Made by a program: the position numbers and the translations under genes. DNA of 64,000 bases, taken from positions 2,293,078 through 2,357,077 of the forward strand of contig NZ_VCBL01000001.1 of the NCBI RefSeq assembly GCF_007896435.1, written 5' to 3'. Position 1 is the first letter of the stretch. Every line of letters begins with the position of its first letter. Shown one piece after another: positions 8,156 to 19,183 of this stretch. Origin of the DNA: Rummeliibacillus suwonensis. Its GTDB lineage: Bacteria > Bacillota > Bacilli > Bacillales_A > Planococcaceae. The notes beneath the pieces were generated by a model. The model was not told the origin of the DNA and made no database searches. It was given only the letters and a program-made list of their open reading frames with translations.

Positions 8156-9074
8156 ATATGGAATCAACTTTAGGGAACATTTTTTCTGGTTTCATTAGCC
8201 CCTTTTTCTCCGGATGCTTTACATAGACAGCAACCGCTTTATGATCTTCCATATAAACTATTTTATCATGTTCTTTAAGAGCAGGGTGCATCGGTAAAAC
8301 TTGACCATTTATTATTTTTTTATGATTATCCTCTGTTACGTCAAATTGTGGGTAATCTGTTAATGCATATTCTAATGGCTTGATACATTCCTTTAACTGC
8401 TCATTCTCTGCTTTTTCCTGTAATTGACTTAAAGTAATGCAATCTTCTTTTGAAAATGTACCTGATTTTATACGTACTAATGAGGCCATATGCGCTGGGT
8501 AACCAAGTAATTCACCTATTTGAACAGCCAAGGTACGGATATATGTTCCTTTACTGCATGCTATACGTACAGGGAAGGTAATCGTCCTTCCTTTATATTC
8601 TTCGCAATGATCAAGCAATTCTAATGAATAAATGGTTACTTGACGTGTAGGTCGGTCAATGATTTCACCGCGTCTCGCATATTCATACAATTTACGACCA
8701 TTTACTTTAACAGCCGAAAACATTGGAGGAGTCTGAGATATTTCACCGGTTAATGAATTTAGCACAGATAAAACTTGCTCACGTGTAAGATATTTTTCTG
8801 TTGTATCTTCTTCTATAACTTCTCCCTCAGCATCTTCTGTCGTTGTAGCCGTTCCGATTTCAATAATTGCTTCATATACTTTTCCCGCATCCGTCAAATA
8901 TTCAGCTAGTCTTGTTGCATTACCGATACAAATAGGTAATACCCCTTCAACACCAGGATCTAGTGTGCCAGTATGCCCTACTTTTTTAGTATGTAGGATT
9001 TTACGAACTTTGAATACACAATCATGAGATGTCATACCTTGTTCTTTCCATAATGGGAGAATGCCGTGCTGCAT
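8154..9074 (-). CDS. truB: tRNA pseudouridine(55) synthase TruB
   Basis: Makes pseudouridine 55 in the T-loop of tRNAs. The 306 residues begin MQHGILPLWKEQGMTSHD. The catalytic aspartate is D39 in HTGTLDP. SKGTYIRTL is the second conserved motif. A C-terminal PUA-like part follows residue 240. Length is near the family norm (309 in B. subtilis). The last codons abut repeat copy 2. Upstream it follows rbfA at 190 bases, with the rbfA terminator between, so it may need its own promoter or read-through. Confidence 0.97.
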   Translation of the reverse strand: MQHGILPLWKEQGMTSHDCVFKVRKILHTKKVGHTGTLDPGVEGVLPICIGNATRLAEYLTDAGKVYEAIIEIGTATTTEDAEGEVIEEDTTEKYLTREQVLSVLNSLTGEISQTPPMFSAVKVNGRKLYEYARRGEIIDRPTRQVTIYSLELLDHCEEYKGRTITFPVRIACSKGTYIRTLAVQIGELLGYPAHMASLVRIKSGTFSKEDCITLSQLQEKAENEQLKECIKPLEYALTDYPQFDVTEDNHKKIINGQVLPMHPALKEHDKIVYMEDHKAVAVYVKHPEKKGLMKPEKMFPKVDSI

Positions 9075-9225
9075 GCATATTCACACCTTTACTTAAAAAT
9101 TATAATTTAACCAACAGGCATTAATTATCTAAGTTTATCCATTAAAATATGGATCATTAACGTTTCAACTTGAGGTCTTTAGTACTTGTCACGGCTATAC
9201 GACGACCTCAACTCTTTTTATATTA

Positions 9226-9261
9226 GAAAAAGCCTGCAACATTTAATCTGCAGGCTTTTTT
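9226..9261 (-). terminator. rbfA terminator
   Basis: Minus strand AAAAAGCCTGCA pairs with TGCAGGCTTTTT across an eight- to ten-base loop, then TCTAATA. It begins three bases after the rbfA stop. It is nearly symmetric and could work in both directions. Confidence 0.85.
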
Positions 9262-9263
9262 GA

Positions 9264-9614
9264 TTATTGTTCTTGTGAATCGTTAAGTTGACGCAACAAC
9301 GTATCAATTCGATTCCCATACTCAACAGATGAGTCAAACTCAAATGAGATTTCGGGTGTAACTCGTAAACGAATACGATGGCTAATTTCCGAACGAATAA
9401 AGCCCTTTGCTTTTTCAAGACCTTTCATAGTATCTTGACGTTCTTTTTCTGTACCTAGACAAGTAATATAAACTGTTGCTTGCTGAAGATCACCTGTTAC
9501 ATCTACATCTGTTACAGTCACAAATCCTACTCGTGGATCTTTTAACTTTCGGCTAATAATATCCGCAAGTTCTTTTTTCATCTGTTCTGCAACACGATTT
9601 GAGCGCATTGACAT
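9264..9614 (-). CDS. rbfA: 30S ribosome-binding factor RbfA
   Basis: Ribosome maturation factor binding the 5' helix of 16S rRNA during late 30S assembly and cold adaptation. The 116 residues show the KH-like fold signature: [13 protein letters not shown] at the N-terminus, [24 protein letters not shown] in the middle ([13 protein letters not shown]), and [15 protein letters not shown] near the end. The length is normal. A GAGGTG ribosome site precedes the ATG. It is the last gene before a terminator in the rimP-nusA-infB operon, after ylxP. Confidence 0.97.
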   Translation of the reverse strand: MSMRSNRVAEQMKKELADIISRKLKDPRVGFVTVTDVDVTGDLQQATVYITCLGTEKERQDTMKGLEKAKGFIRSEISHRIRLRVTPEISFEFDSSVEYGNRIDTLLRQLNDSQEQ

Positions 9615-9633
9615 AGTTGTTTCACCTCAATTT

Positions 9634-9912
9634 CTATAAAAACTCTCGATGTATATGGAGACATTGCCATTCAGGATTTGATTCCAAAAATGCAATCGCG
9701 CGTCCTAGTTCTTTTTCAGCTGCTTGTTGCGCAGATGCAACCGAAACGAGTGCTAAAAGCGTTCTTTGCCAAACATCTTGATGATCGATTTCCGCTATTG
9801 AGACATTGTATTTTTGTTTTGTGCGAGTAAGCATCTGTTGTAATACGGCTCTTTTTTCTTTTAGCGAATGGGCAGAAGGGATAAAAAATTCACACTCTGC
9901 GTAAATGATCAT
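9634..9912 (-). CDS. ylxP: YlxP family protein (DUF503)
   Basis: Conserved small protein of the DUF503 family of unknown molecular function, found between infB and rbfA in most Firmicutes; the context suggests a role linked to translation or ribosome assembly. The 92 residues show the family start [21 protein letters not shown] and the central DVWQRTLLALVSVAS segment. Its ATG overlaps the infB stop (TAATG), so translation is coupled to IF2. Confidence 0.93.
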   Translation of the reverse strand: MIIYAECEFFIPSAHSLKEKRAVLQQMLTRTKQKYNVSIAEIDHQDVWQRTLLALVSVASAQQAAEKELGRAIAFLESNPEWQCLHIHREFL

Positions 9913-12194
9913 TAACGTTTTATCTCTTCCATAATAAAGGCTTCAATTTCGTCTCCAACTTTAATATCGTTGTAATCTTTAATGGTAAAGCCACATTCAT
10001 ATCCTTTTGCGACTTCTTTTGCATCATCTTTGAAACGTTTTAAAGAATCTAGTTCACCTTCAAAAACGACAATGCCATCGCGAATAACACGAACGCCACT
10101 GTCTCGTGTTAACTTACCATCTGTTACATAACCGCCTGCAATTGTACCTACTTTGGAAACTTTAAATGTTTCACGAATTTCAGCAGCTCCAATTACCTTT
10201 TCCTTGAATTCAGGATCTAGCATCCCTTTCATCGCAGCTTCAATTTCTTCAATTACTTTATAAATTACTTTATGAAGACGGATATCTACGCCTTCTTCTT
10301 CTGCTGCACGTTTAGCATTAGCATCAGGTCTAACATTGAAACCAATAACGATTGCGTTAGATGCCGCTGCAAGTGAAATATCAGATTCAGTAATGGCACC
10401 AGCGCCTGTGTGAATGATTTTCACATTTACGCCTTCTACATCAATTTTCATCAATGAGGCTGCCATTGCTTCTACAGTACCTTGCACATCTGCTTTAACG
10501 ATTAAGTTAAGTTCTTTCATATCGCCTTGCTTCATTTGTTCAAATAAATTATCTAATGTTACTCGTTGTTTTTCAGAACGTTGTGCTTGTATTGCAGTAG
10601 CTGCACGAGTTTCACCAACTTGACGAGCAGTTTTTTCATCTTCAAATACAACGAAACGATCACCTGCTTGTGGCACATCATTTAAGCCAGTAATTTCGAC
10701 TGGAGTAGATGGACCAGCAGATTTTACGCGACGACCTACATCATTAACCATAGCACGGACACGACCGTATGTATGACCTACTACGATTGGATCACCAACA
10801 TGTAATGTACCGTTTTGAACTAACAATGTCGCAACTGAACCGCGTCCTTTATCTAATTGAGCTTCAATAACTGAACCGATGGCACGACGTTTAGGGTTTG
10901 CTTTTAACTCTCCCACTTCAGATACAAGCAAGATCATTTCAAGTAATTGATCGATGCCATCACCTTTAAGTGCTGAAATTGGTACATAGATCGTATCACC
11001 GCCCCAATCTTCAGGAACTAATCCATGTTCAGTCAACTCTTGCATCACACGGTCAGGGTTTGCAGTAGGTTTATCCATTTTGTTTACAGCTACAATAATT
11101 GGTACTTCTGCGGCTTTTGCATGGTTAATGGCTTCAATCGTTTGAGGCATTACACCATCATCAGCAGCAACAACTAAAATGGTTAAATCGGTGATTTTCG
11201 CTCCACGTGCACGCATTGTCGTAAAGGCAGCGTGTCCTGGAGTATCTAAGAATGTAATTTTTTTACCTTTGACGACGACTTGGTAGGCACCGATATGTTG
11301 TGTGATTCCACCTGCTTCACCTTCAGTAACTTTCGTGTTTCGAATAGAGTCTAACAATGTCGTTTTACCATGGTCAACATGTCCCATTATCGTAACAACT
11401 GGAGGGCGCTCTTTAAGATCCACTTGATTTTCATTTTCATCGTTTTCAAAATAAGTATCTAAATCCGTAAGATCTACACGTACTTCTTCCTCTACTTCAA
11501 CACCGTAATCGGCACAGATCAACTCAATAGCATCTTGATCTAATTCTTGGTTGATCGTAGCCATAACCCCAAGCATAAATAATTTTTTTATAATTTCAGA
11601 TGGTTCGCGACCTAATTTTTTTGCTAATTCACCAACTGTTAAAGATTCAAAGAAAGTGATTTTTGCTGGTAGTTCTTTTTTAACTGCTGGTTGTTGCACT
11701 TGTTGTGGACGGTTTTTCCGACGTTGTCCACCATGAATGCCTGGCTTTCTTTTTTGATTGAAGTTACGGTTACCACCTTGATGATTGCCATTACGATTAC
11801 GATTGTTATTATTATTGCTGTTATTGTTATTGCCGTTATTGCCGTTTGAATGGCCTTGGTTGTTATTTGAATTATGTTTTGGTTTTGAATGATCTCTTGA
11901 AGTTGAATTATTATTCATAGTACTTCCTTGGGTATTTATTTGTTTTGTTTGAGCAGGACTATCTTTTCTTGCTACAGGACGAGTTCCTTGCTGTCCATTA
12001 GATTGCTTGTGATGATGAGCTTGTTGTGCAGTGTTTTTCTTTGTATAGACACTATCTAATTTGCTGATCACATCTGTTTCTATCGTAGACATATGATTTT
12101 TTACTTCAATATGGAGTTTTGATAATTGTTCGATTACTTCTTTACTTGACTTATTTACTTGTTTCGCATATTCATGAACGCGTAATTTTGTCAT
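9912..12194 (-). CDS. infB: Translation initiation factor IF-2
   Basis: GTPase that places initiator tRNA on the 30S subunit and promotes subunit joining. The 760 residues comprise an N-terminal IF2-N motif, a low-complexity linker at about residues 60-170 that is very rich in Asn, Gln and His (a near-pure Asn/Arg/Gly run at 100-145), a second IF2-N domain (about 180-235), the G domain with GHVDHGKT (271-278), DTPGHAAFT and NKMDKP, and the C-terminal domains. The linker explains the extra length against the 716 residues of B. subtilis. It starts 15 bases after ylxQ with a GGGGGTG ribosome site. Confidence 0.98.
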   Translation of the reverse strand: MTKLRVHEYAKQVNKSSKEVIEQLSKLHIEVKNHMSTIETDVISKLDSVYTKKNTAQQAHHHKQSNGQQGTRPVARKDSPAQTKQINTQGSTMNNNSTSRDHSKPKHNSNNNQGHSNGNNGNNNNSNNNNNRNRNGNHQGGNRNFNQKRKPGIHGGQRRKNRPQQVQQPAVKKELPAKITFFESLTVGELAKKLGREPSEIIKKLFMLGVMATINQELDQDAIELICADYGVEVEEEVRVDLTDLDTYFENDENENQVDLKERPPVVTIMGHVDHGKTTLLDSIRNTKVTEGEAGGITQHIGAYQVVVKGKKITFLDTPGHAAFTTMRARGAKITDLTILVVAADDGVMPQTIEAINHAKAAEVPIIVAVNKMDKPTANPDRVMQELTEHGLVPEDWGGDTIYVPISALKGDGIDQLLEMILLVSEVGELKANPKRRAIGSVIEAQLDKGRGSVATLLVQNGTLHVGDPIVVGHTYGRVRAMVNDVGRRVKSAGPSTPVEITGLNDVPQAGDRFVVFEDEKTARQVGETRAATAIQAQRSEKQRVTLDNLFEQMKQGDMKELNLIVKADVQGTVEAMAASLMKIDVEGVNVKIIHTGAGAITESDISLAAASNAIVIGFNVRPDANAKRAAEEEGVDIRLHKVIYKVIEEIEAAMKGMLDPEFKEKVIGAAEIRETFKVSKVGTIAGGYVTDGKLTRDSGVRVIRDGIVVFEGELDSLKRFKDDAKEVAKGYECGFTIKDYNDIKVGDEIEAFIMEEIKR

Positions 12195-12208
12195 GTATTC
12201 ACCCCCGG

Positions 12209-12520
12209 TTAGATTTCGTTGAGTAGCTCAGACAGTTTCTTTGCAAAACCACTGTCCATAATAGCTACGGAAACTCTCGCCTCCCTACCAATAGCGTGTC
12301 CAAGAGAATCTCTTGTTGCAAATTCATGTAGCTCAACGTTATAAGAATTACATTTATCACGCAACTTTTTTTGCGTGTTTTTGGAAGCGTCCGTTGATAA
12401 AATAACAAGTTTTGCATTTTGACCACGGACTTCTTTAATCACTTGTTCTTCGCCAGTTACCACTTTTCGTGCTCGAGCGGCTAACCCCAGTAAATTATAG
12501 ATTGCTTGTTCCTGATTCAT
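12209..12520 (-). CDS. ylxQ: YlxQ, L7Ae-family K-turn RNA-binding protein
   Basis: Ribosomal protein L7Ae/L30e-like protein that binds kink-turn RNA; the exact RNA target is not settled. The 103 residues open with [24 protein letters not shown], typical of the family, followed by [11 protein letters not shown]. Its ATG overlaps the rnpM stop by four bases, so both are translated together inside the nusA-infB operon. Confidence 0.94.
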   Translation of the reverse strand: MNQEQAIYNLLGLAARARKVVTGEEQVIKEVRGQNAKLVILSTDASKNTQKKLRDKCNSYNVELHEFATRDSLGHAIGREARVSVAIMDSGFAKKLSELLNEI

Positions 12521-12795
12521 GCTTTTAATTCCTTACGGACAATTGCCAATAAATCATCGTATATTTGATCAGGAACTTTCACTTCAAGTTGACGTTCAAA
12601 AACATTTCTTTCCTTAGCTGTCTGAATGGCAGCCTCAGATTTTGAAACATATGCACCACGACCTGATTTTTTACCAGTTAAGTCCACTTCTACTTCTCCC
12701 TCTTTTGTTCGTACGACACGAATCATTTCTTTTTTGGGAAGCATCTCGCCTGTAGCGATACATTTTCTTATAGGTACTTTACGATTGATCGGCAT
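12517..12795 (-). CDS. rnpM: YlxR family RNA-binding protein, RNase P modulator RnpM
   Basis: Small nucleic-acid-binding protein; the B. subtilis homologue YlxR has been linked to RNase P and renamed RnpM. The 92 residues contain the diagnostic N-terminal pattern RKVPIRKCIATGE and the GKKSGRGAYV loop, both of the YlxR family. Located between nusA and ylxQ as usual, with an AAAGGTGAG ribosome site. A stable hairpin precedes it in the transcript. Confidence 0.94.
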   Translation of the reverse strand: MPINRKVPIRKCIATGEMLPKKEMIRVVRTKEGEVEVDLTGKKSGRGAYVSKSEAAIQTAKERNVFERQLEVKVPDQIYDDLLAIVRKELKA

Positions 12796-12823
12796 CAGAA
12801 CTCACCTTTCTTCTATCGTTAAG

Positions 12824-12855
12824 AATTGAATGATAAGGAATCATATCATTCAATT
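12824..12855 (-). other. Perfect 12-bp hairpin between nusA and rnpM
   Basis: In the transcript AATTGAATGATA pairs with TATCATTCAATT around an eight-base loop. No U-tract follows, so it is not an intrinsic terminator. It could be an mRNA processing or stability element separating nusA from the downstream genes. Confidence 0.6.
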
Positions 12856-12877
12856 ATTTTACGCTTCTTATTCTTTT

Positions 12878-14014
12878 TTAGTCTTTATATAAGTCCACTT
12901 CTACTTCATCAGTGTTATCCGCTTCGTTGTCAGGTTCTTCATAAACACTAGTTTGTGCTTCTTCACGAGGATAAATTCCTAATTCAGTAGCATCTGTTTC
13001 ACTTTTAATATCAATTTTCCAGCCAGTCAGTTTTGCAGCAAGTCTCGCATTTTGACCACGTTTACCTATAGCAAGTGATAATTGATAATCCGGTACGACA
13101 ACTGTTGTAGATTTTTCTTCTTCATTCACTTGTACATCTAATACTTGTGAAGGGCTTAATGCATTTGCGACGAAAACAACTGGGTCTTCTGACCATTCGA
13201 CGATATCGATTTTTTCATCATGTAATTCATTGACAATTGCTTGAACACGGGCACCTTTAGCACCTACACATGAGCCTACTGGATCTACTTCATCATTATG
13301 AGCGACTACAGAAATTTTAGAACGATCGCCAGCTTCACGAGCGATTGACTTGATTTCTACAGTACCTTCGAAAATTTCTGGCACTTCCAGTTCAAATAAG
13401 CGACGTAACAAGCCAGGATGCGTACGTGAAACAAATACTTGTGGTCCACGAGAAGTACGTTCGACCTTCGTAATATATACTTTAATACGATCATGTGGTT
13501 TATATACTTCACCAGGTATTTGTTCGTTTTGAGGAAGAACAGCTTCAATTTTACCGATGCCTACATAAATATTACGGGCATCTAACCGTTCTACAACACC
13601 AGTAATGATATCATCTGCACGGTCTACATACTCTTCGTAAACAATACCACGTTCTGCCTCACGGAAGCGTTGTGTCACAATTTGTTTAGCAGTAGTCGCT
13701 GCAATACGCCCAAAGTTACGAGGCGTTTCCTCTTCTTCAACGATATCCCCTAATTCATAATTAGGATTAATCTTTTGTGCTTCTGCTAAAGAGATTTGTA
13801 AACGTTCGTCTTCCACTTCTTCAACTACATCTTTACGAGAATATAGATGCATAGTACCTTGTTCTAAATTTAAGTCTACACGAACGTTCGCCGCTTGGTT
13901 ATAATTTTTTTTATATGCATTAATAAGTGCTGCCTCAATGGCTTCAACGATGACCTCTTTTGAGATACCCTTCGCTTCAAGTGCACTTAGAGCACCGACT
14001 AATTCCTTACTCAT
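12878..14014 (-). CDS. nusA: Transcription termination/antitermination factor NusA
   Basis: RNA polymerase-binding factor controlling pausing, termination and antitermination. The 378 residues contain the N-terminal polymerase-binding domain (1-125), an S1 domain (about 135-200), and two KH domains with VGSCVGAKGARVQAI and LAIGKRGQNARLAAKLTG (about 230-350). The acidic tail (EEPDNEADNTDEVEVDL) is typical of Firmicutes. It starts behind TTAGGAGTG, 20 bases after rimP. The operon leader upstream of rimP contains a weak terminator likely to respond to NusA itself. Confidence 0.98.
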   Translation of the reverse strand: MSKELVGALSALEAKGISKEVIVEAIEAALINAYKKNYNQAANVRVDLNLEQGTMHLYSRKDVVEEVEDERLQISLAEAQKINPNYELGDIVEEEETPRNFGRIAATTAKQIVTQRFREAERGIVYEEYVDRADDIITGVVERLDARNIYVGIGKIEAVLPQNEQIPGEVYKPHDRIKVYITKVERTSRGPQVFVSRTHPGLLRRLFELEVPEIFEGTVEIKSIAREAGDRSKISVVAHNDEVDPVGSCVGAKGARVQAIVNELHDEKIDIVEWSEDPVVFVANALSPSQVLDVQVNEEEKSTTVVVPDYQLSLAIGKRGQNARLAAKLTGWKIDIKSETDATELGIYPREEAQTSVYEEPDNEADNTDEVEVDLYKD

Positions 14015-14034
14015 TATCTATTTCACTCCTAAAG

Positions 14035-14517
14035 TTAACGTTCTTTTGAAAAATCAATTGCGAAACGTGCTTTTGCAATTTTGTCTTTCGGTATTAAAAC
14101 TGTTATTTTTCTTGTCTTAACCTGTACTGCAAGCTCAGCGCCTTCATCTGTATACGACTTTAAATATCCTTCAAATTCTTTCATGCCATTAATGGCCTCA
14201 TATGATTTTATATGCACAAATTGATCGATTGCTTTTTCAAAGTCTGCATCTTTTTTTAGTGGACGCTCTGCTCCCGGAGAGGAAACTTCCAGAAAATAAT
14301 TTTGTTCAATTGGATCAACTTCATCCAGTTTTACACTTAATAATTCGCTTACTTGTGCACATTGTTCAATGTCAATGTTTCCTTCAGGAGTATCCACATA
14401 AACACGTAGAAACCAATCACGACCTTCTTTCACAAACTCCACTTCAACTAATTCAAGGTTTAGATTCTCTACTATCGGTGTTACTAGCTGTTCTACTTCC
14501 ATTGTAACCTTGCTCAT
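14035..14517 (-). CDS. rimP: Ribosome maturation factor RimP
   Basis: Needed for 30S subunit maturation. The 160 residues start MSKVTMEVEQLVTPIVENLN and contain the family signatures LVEVEFVKEGRDWFLRVYVD and YFLEVSSPGAERPL. I chose ATG 14517, which has AGGAGG five bases upstream; an in-frame upstream extension overlaps the leader hairpin and is not conserved. First gene of rimP-nusA-rnpM-ylxQ-infB-ylxP-rbfA. Confidence 0.96.
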   Translation of the reverse strand: MSKVTMEVEQLVTPIVENLNLELVEVEFVKEGRDWFLRVYVDTPEGNIDIEQCAQVSELLSVKLDEVDPIEQNYFLEVSSPGAERPLKKDADFEKAIDQFVHIKSYEAINGMKEFEGYLKSYTDEGAELAVQVKTRKITVLIPKDKIAKARFAIDFSKER

Positions 14518-14554
14518 ACAATCCTCCTGACCCACTAAGTTGTCATAACAACAG

Positions 14555-14580
14555 AAAAGAGCGGGGAATCCCACTCTTTT
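14555..14580 (-). terminator. Weak terminator-like hairpin in the rimP-nusA leader
   Basis: Minus strand AGAGTGGG pairs with CCCCGCTCT (one G-U pair), flanked by A and T runs, then TTTTCTGTTG. The U-tract is short and interrupted. It lies between the predicted rimP promoter and the rimP start. It may end polC transcripts and also act as an attenuator of the nusA operon. Confidence 0.65.
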
Positions 14581-14611
14581 GCTGCCAATCTATCAACAAA
14601 TAACTGAATGA

Positions 14612-14640
14612 ATTGTAACACAATCAAGCAGCAAATGCAA
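14612..14640 (-). promoter_or_regulatory. Candidate promoter for the rimP-nusA-infB operon
   Basis: Minus strand TTGCAT (14635-14640), 17 bases, then TACAAT (14612-14617) with the extended TGT before it. It places the start near 14605, upstream of the leader hairpin. Confidence 0.55.
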
Positions 14641-14646
14641 CTAACC

Positions 14647-17600
14647 TTAGAATAGAGAGAGTTGATTGGCATCTGGTAATCCTTCTAAGCAGCCTAATTT
14701 ATCCATATACTCAATCAATGATTTCGATACACGACCACGTATTTGCAAATCTTCTTTCGAAAGAAACTCTCCTTCTTCTCTTGCTTTTACAATGGCATAT
14801 GCTACGTTATTTCCTAAGCCCGGAATTGCGTTAAATGGGGGAATTAAGCTTTGACCATCTATGGCAAATTCAGTTGCCTTTGAGCGGTACAAATCAACCT
14901 TTTGGAAAGACATGCCACGTTCACACATTTCAAGCGCTAACTCTAAAACGGTTAGTAGGCTCTTCTCCTTTGTCGATGCATCTAAGCCTTTTGCTTCAAT
15001 TTCTTCGATGTGAGCTCGAATCATTTGTGAACCATTTACCATAGCGATCAAGTCAAAATCATCTGCACGTACAGAAAAGTAAGCACAATAATACACGATT
15101 GGGAAGTGTACTTTAAAGTATGCGATACGAACCGCCATTAATACATAGGCAGCAGCATGTGCTTTTGGAAACATATATTTAATCTTTTTACATGATTCAA
15201 TATACCACTCTGGAACACTTTCTTTCCTCATGGCTGCTTCCATATCTTCTGTTAGTCCTTTCCCTTTACGAACATGTTCCATTATTTTGAAAGCCAAAGA
15301 TGGTTCAAGACCTTGATAGATCAAATAAACCATAATATCATCACGACAACCGATTACTTCTGACAACACGCAAGTTCCATTTTCGATTAATTCACTAGCA
15401 TTGCCTAACCAAACATCTGTACCATGAGACAAACCAGAAATTTGAACTAATTCGGAAAATGTTGACGGTTTTGTTTCTTCTAACATTTGACGAACAAATC
15501 GTGTTCCAAATTCAGGAATCCCTAATGTCCCCGTCTTACAATTAATCTGTTCAGCAGTTACACCAAGAGACTCTGGGCCTGTGAAAATTTTCATCACTTC
15601 AGGGTCATCAGTGGGAATGGTTTTTGGATCAATTCCTGTTAAATCAAGAAGCATACGAATAACCGTCGGATCATCATGTCCAAGGATATCTAGCTTTAAC
15701 ACATTATCATGAATAGAGTGGAAATCAAAATGTGTTGTTCGCCATTCAGCATCTTGAGCATCAGCTGGATATTGGAAAGGTGAGAAATCGTAAATATCCA
15801 TATAATCAGGTACGACTATAATACCACCAGGGTGCTGACCTGTTGTCCGTTTTACCCCTGTACAACCTTGTACAAGACGATCGATTTCTGCACCACGGAA
15901 ATTGATATTATGATCAGTTGCATATCCTTTTACATAACCATAAGCCGTTTTTTCGGCAACTGTGCCGATTGTTCCTGCTCGATACGCATAATCTTCACCA
16001 AACAATACCTTTGTATAGTTATGAGCACGCGGTTGATAACTACCACTAAAGTTTAAATCGATATCTGGTACTTTATCACCCTTAAAGCCTAAGAAAGTTT
16101 CAAATGGAATATCATGTCCATCTTTTTTATATGGCGTACCACATTCTGGACAATCTTTGTTGGGTAAGTCGAACCCCGAACCCACAGAACCATCATTGAA
16201 AAATTCAACATGCTGACAATTTGGGCAAATATAATGTGGCGGTAATGCATTCACTTCTGTAATTTCCATCATTGTGGCAACAAGCGAAGAACCAACAGAA
16301 CCACGAGACCCTACTAAATAGCCATCACTCAATGATTTTTTGACAAGTTTATGTGCAATAAGATAAATAACAGAGAACCCATGACCGATAATAGATCCTA
16401 ATTCTTTTTCAAGCCTTGCTTCCACTATTTCTGGGAGATTTGGACCGTAAATTTCATGAGCCATATTATAACTCATCTCACGGACTGATTCTTCTGCCCC
16501 TTGAATACGTGGTGTATACAACTTGTCCTTTACCGGCACGACATCTTCAATCATATTCGCTATTTTTTGTGAATTCGTCACAACGATCTCTTTGGCTATA
16601 TCCTCTCCTAAAAATGCAAAATCTTGCAGCATTTCGTCGGTTGTTCTTAAATGAACTTTTGGTAATTCATAACGATTTAAAGGATTAGCACCACCTTGCG
16701 AACGTAATAGAATTTTGCGGAATATCGCATCATTTTCACTTAAATAATGCACGTTCCCAGTTGCTACAACTGGCTTTGCTAGTTTTTTCCCAATTTTCAC
16801 GATTTTACGGATGATATCTTCTAAATTCCATTCATCTCGAATCAGTTCTGACTCTATCAATGGCGCGTAGACATCTTTCGGATGTACTTCTAAGTAATCA
16901 TAAAATTTGGCGACTTCCATTGCTTCATCCATTGATTTTTGCATAACTGCTGTGAAAAATTCACCTTTATCACAAGCGGTTCCAACTAAAAGTCCTTGAC
17001 GAAGTTCTTGCAAAGATGAACGTTTAATTCTTGGTACTCTATAGAATGTTGAAACATGTGATTCACTGACAAGCTTAAATAGATTTTTCAATCCATTATT
17101 ATCAATCGCTAAAATAGTACAGTGTGTGGGACGTGCTCTTTTATAGGCATCTCCTTCACCGATATGTTTGTTAAAATCATCATGATATTTAATATCTTTT
17201 GCATCTGCTTCTTTTAATAAATGTAATAATAAGTAGCCCGTTGCTTCCGTATCGTAAATGGCCCGGTGATGTTGTGTTAAATCGATGCCGAATTTTTTAC
17301 ATAATGTATTTAATCGATGGTTTTTCATTTCTGGGTGTAAGAAACGTGCAAGTTCAAGTGTATCAATAACAGGATGATGGAATTCATCGATTCCTGCTTT
17401 TTTATAGGCTTCATATAAAAAGCCCACATCGAATGTTGCATTATGCGCTACAACAATAGCATCTGCAATAAAATCATGGAATTTTGCAATCATGTCCACA
17501 ACCTCAGGCGCATCTTTTACCATATCATCTGTAATGCTCGTTAACTCAATTGTTGTAGCTGATAATGGATGATGAGGATTAGCGAAGCTTTCGAACGTAT

Positions 17601-18981
17601 CGATGACTTCCCCATTTTTAATCTTTACCGCTGCGAGTTCAATGATGGTATCATATGCTGCAGATAGCCCTGTTGTTTCCACATCAAATACAACGAATGT
17701 GTCTTCTTCAAGTAATCGATGCTGCTCATCATAAGCGATCGGCACACCGTCATTCACTAAATTTGCTTCAATACCAAAGATAATTTTAATCCCATACTTT
17801 TTACCAGCATTATAGGCATCTGGGAATGATTGTACAACGGCGTGATCCGTAATGGCTATGGCAGGATGTCCCCATTTAGCTGCTTGCCCTACAAGAGAGT
17901 CAACTGAAGATACCGCGTCCATTTGACTCATCGGAGTATGTAAATGCAATTCAACACGTTTTTCTCCTTCTGGTGCTTTATCTTCCTTCATCCTTGGTCT
18001 GATCTCTATCATATCTTGCGCCATAACGATTAAATCACGTACAAATGTATCATTTTGAACAGAGCCACGTACTCTTAGCCACATTCCCTTTTTCGCCATT
18101 TGCATAAGTGCAGCGTCATCTTTATCACGTGAGAACATTTTGACTAAAATAGAATCTGTATAGTCGGTTAACTTAATAGTTAATAATGAACGACCACTTC
18201 TCAATTCTTTTACTTCAGCATCAAAAACGTATCCTTCTATGACTACACGTCGTTCTTCATCTTGAATTTGATGAATTTCCATCATTGTTTCATCCGGTTT
18301 AATAGGTAGTCCTAATTGGAATGGTCTATCAATGGCTCCAGCAGCGTCTGGATGCTCTTGTTTTTCTTGTTCGCGTTTTTGCATATCCATTACAGCTTGC
18401 TGTGCAAAAGTGGCTTCTTCTTTACGGCGTTGTTCAAGGAATGCTTGTTGTTGGACAGCCAGATCCTCTGTAACTTCTTTTAATTGGAAGTCAACGACCA
18501 TATGGGGGAAACCATATTGTTGATAAGCTTCCGAAATAACTTCGGCATATTTATTTTTGAATGTCATTAATTGAAATTCTTGCTGACAGTGTAACATGAG
18601 CTTTTGCCCGTTCCATTCAGGAATTTGTTTTGCCAACTCTTCTCTTAATGGCGGAGACATCTCATCTATTTCTTCTATTATCTTTAGCCAATAATCCGAA
18701 ATTAGTTGTTGTGACATAGCATCATGCGCCGTTTCTATGTCCACAAGTACGTTTGCAATTTGGGAAAATGCTGAATTCAATCGCATTTGGAAATCTTGAA
18801 ATACTCGAAAAGGTAATATATTTTGCAATTTCAATGAAAAGCGCCAAACACGGTTTTTTTTATGCACTGTCATACGTGTCATTTCAGCATCTTCAAAAAA
18901 TGGCATAAAAACATCTTCTGTCATATTGATTTGTTGTAGTAACAGCTGAAATTTTAGTTTTGAATCTTGTTCGTTTGCCAT
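14647..18981 (-). CDS. polC: DNA polymerase III alpha subunit, PolC type
   Basis: Replicative polymerase of low-GC Gram-positives. Its 1444 residues carry, in order, the N-terminal domain, an OB-fold, the first part of a PHP domain ([11 protein letters not shown]), the inserted proofreading exonuclease with FDVETTGL and [10 protein letters not shown], the rest of PHP, a zinc finger (CPNC...CPEC), the palm with PDIDLNFSG, and the C-terminal helix-hairpin-helix region. Start chosen at ATG 18981 because the first eleven residues then align without gap to B. subtilis PolC (FQ-LLQQINM at residue 11); an earlier in-frame start at 19011 is less likely. Followed by the rimP promoter region. Confidence 0.98.
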   Translation of the reverse strand: MANEQDSKLKFQLLLQQINMTEDVFMPFFEDAEMTRMTVHKKNRVWRFSLKLQNILPFRVFQDFQMRLNSAFSQIANVLVDIETAHDAMSQQLISDYWLKIIEEIDEMSPPLREELAKQIPEWNGQKLMLHCQQEFQLMTFKNKYAEVISEAYQQYGFPHMVVDFQLKEVTEDLAVQQQAFLEQRRKEEATFAQQAVMDMQKREQEKQEHPDAAGAIDRPFQLGLPIKPDETMMEIHQIQDEERRVVIEGYVFDAEVKELRSGRSLLTIKLTDYTDSILVKMFSRDKDDAALMQMAKKGMWLRVRGSVQNDTFVRDLIVMAQDMIEIRPRMKEDKAPEGEKRVELHLHTPMSQMDAVSSVDSLVGQAAKWGHPAIAITDHAVVQSFPDAYNAGKKYGIKIIFGIEANLVNDGVPIAYDEQHRLLEEDTFVVFDVETTGLSAAYDTIIELAAVKIKNGEVIDTFESFANPHHPLSATTIELTSITDDMVKDAPEVVDMIAKFHDFIADAIVVAHNATFDVGFLYEAYKKAGIDEFHHPVIDTLELARFLHPEMKNHRLNTLCKKFGIDLTQHHRAIYDTEATGYLLLHLLKEADAKDIKYHDDFNKHIGEGDAYKRARPTHCTILAIDNNGLKNLFKLVSESHVSTFYRVPRIKRSSLQELRQGLLVGTACDKGEFFTAVMQKSMDEAMEVAKFYDYLEVHPKDVYAPLIESELIRDEWNLEDIIRKIVKIGKKLAKPVVATGNVHYLSENDAIFRKILLRSQGGANPLNRYELPKVHLRTTDEMLQDFAFLGEDIAKEIVVTNSQKIANMIEDVVPVKDKLYTPRIQGAEESVREMSYNMAHEIYGPNLPEIVEARLEKELGSIIGHGFSVIYLIAHKLVKKSLSDGYLVGSRGSVGSSLVATMMEITEVNALPPHYICPNCQHVEFFNDGSVGSGFDLPNKDCPECGTPYKKDGHDIPFETFLGFKGDKVPDIDLNFSGSYQPRAHNYTKVLFGEDYAYRAGTIGTVAEKTAYGYVKGYATDHNINFRGAEIDRLVQGCTGVKRTTGQHPGGIIVVPDYMDIYDFSPFQYPADAQDAEWRTTHFDFHSIHDNVLKLDILGHDDPTVIRMLLDLTGIDPKTIPTDDPEVMKIFTGPESLGVTAEQINCKTGTLGIPEFGTRFVRQMLEETKPSTFSELVQISGLSHGTDVWLGNASELIENGTCVLSEVIGCRDDIMVYLIYQGLEPSLAFKIMEHVRKGKGLTEDMEAAMRKESVPEWYIESCKKIKYMFPKAHAAAYVLMAVRIAYFKVHFPIVYYCAYFSVRADDFDLIAMVNGSQMIRAHIEEIEAKGLDASTKEKSLLTVLELALEMCERGMSFQKVDLYRSKATEFAIDGQSLIPPFNAIPGLGNNVAYAIVKAREEGEFLSKEDLQIRGRVSKSLIEYMDKLGCLEGLPDANQLSLF

Positions 18982-19040
18982 CTTCCCACCTACTTTCTTA
19001 CATTCTGTCATTCAATGCGCATATCCCTTTTTAAACTTAT

Positions 19041-19170
19041 AAAGTGAAATTTCACGCAGTGTTTTTTCTTCACCCCCACTGACCAATCAGATTTTTACAT
19101 ACAGACAGTGCTCCCCATGTATCTACTGTTTGTTAGTTGTGCCATGAAAGGGAAAAGGTTTACTGGTCTG
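19041..19170 (+). repeat. Intergenic repeat family, diverged copy 3
   Basis: Between proS and polC. AAAGTGAAATT, a damaged hairpin with CAGTG and T-run, GACCAATCAGATTTTTACA, CAGACAGTGCTCCCCATG, CTACTGTTTGTTAG and a degraded right end ACTGGTCTG are recognisable against copies 1 and 2. It is the most decayed plus-orientation copy. Confidence 0.6.
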
Positions 19171-19183
19171 ATTTACTTTTAAA

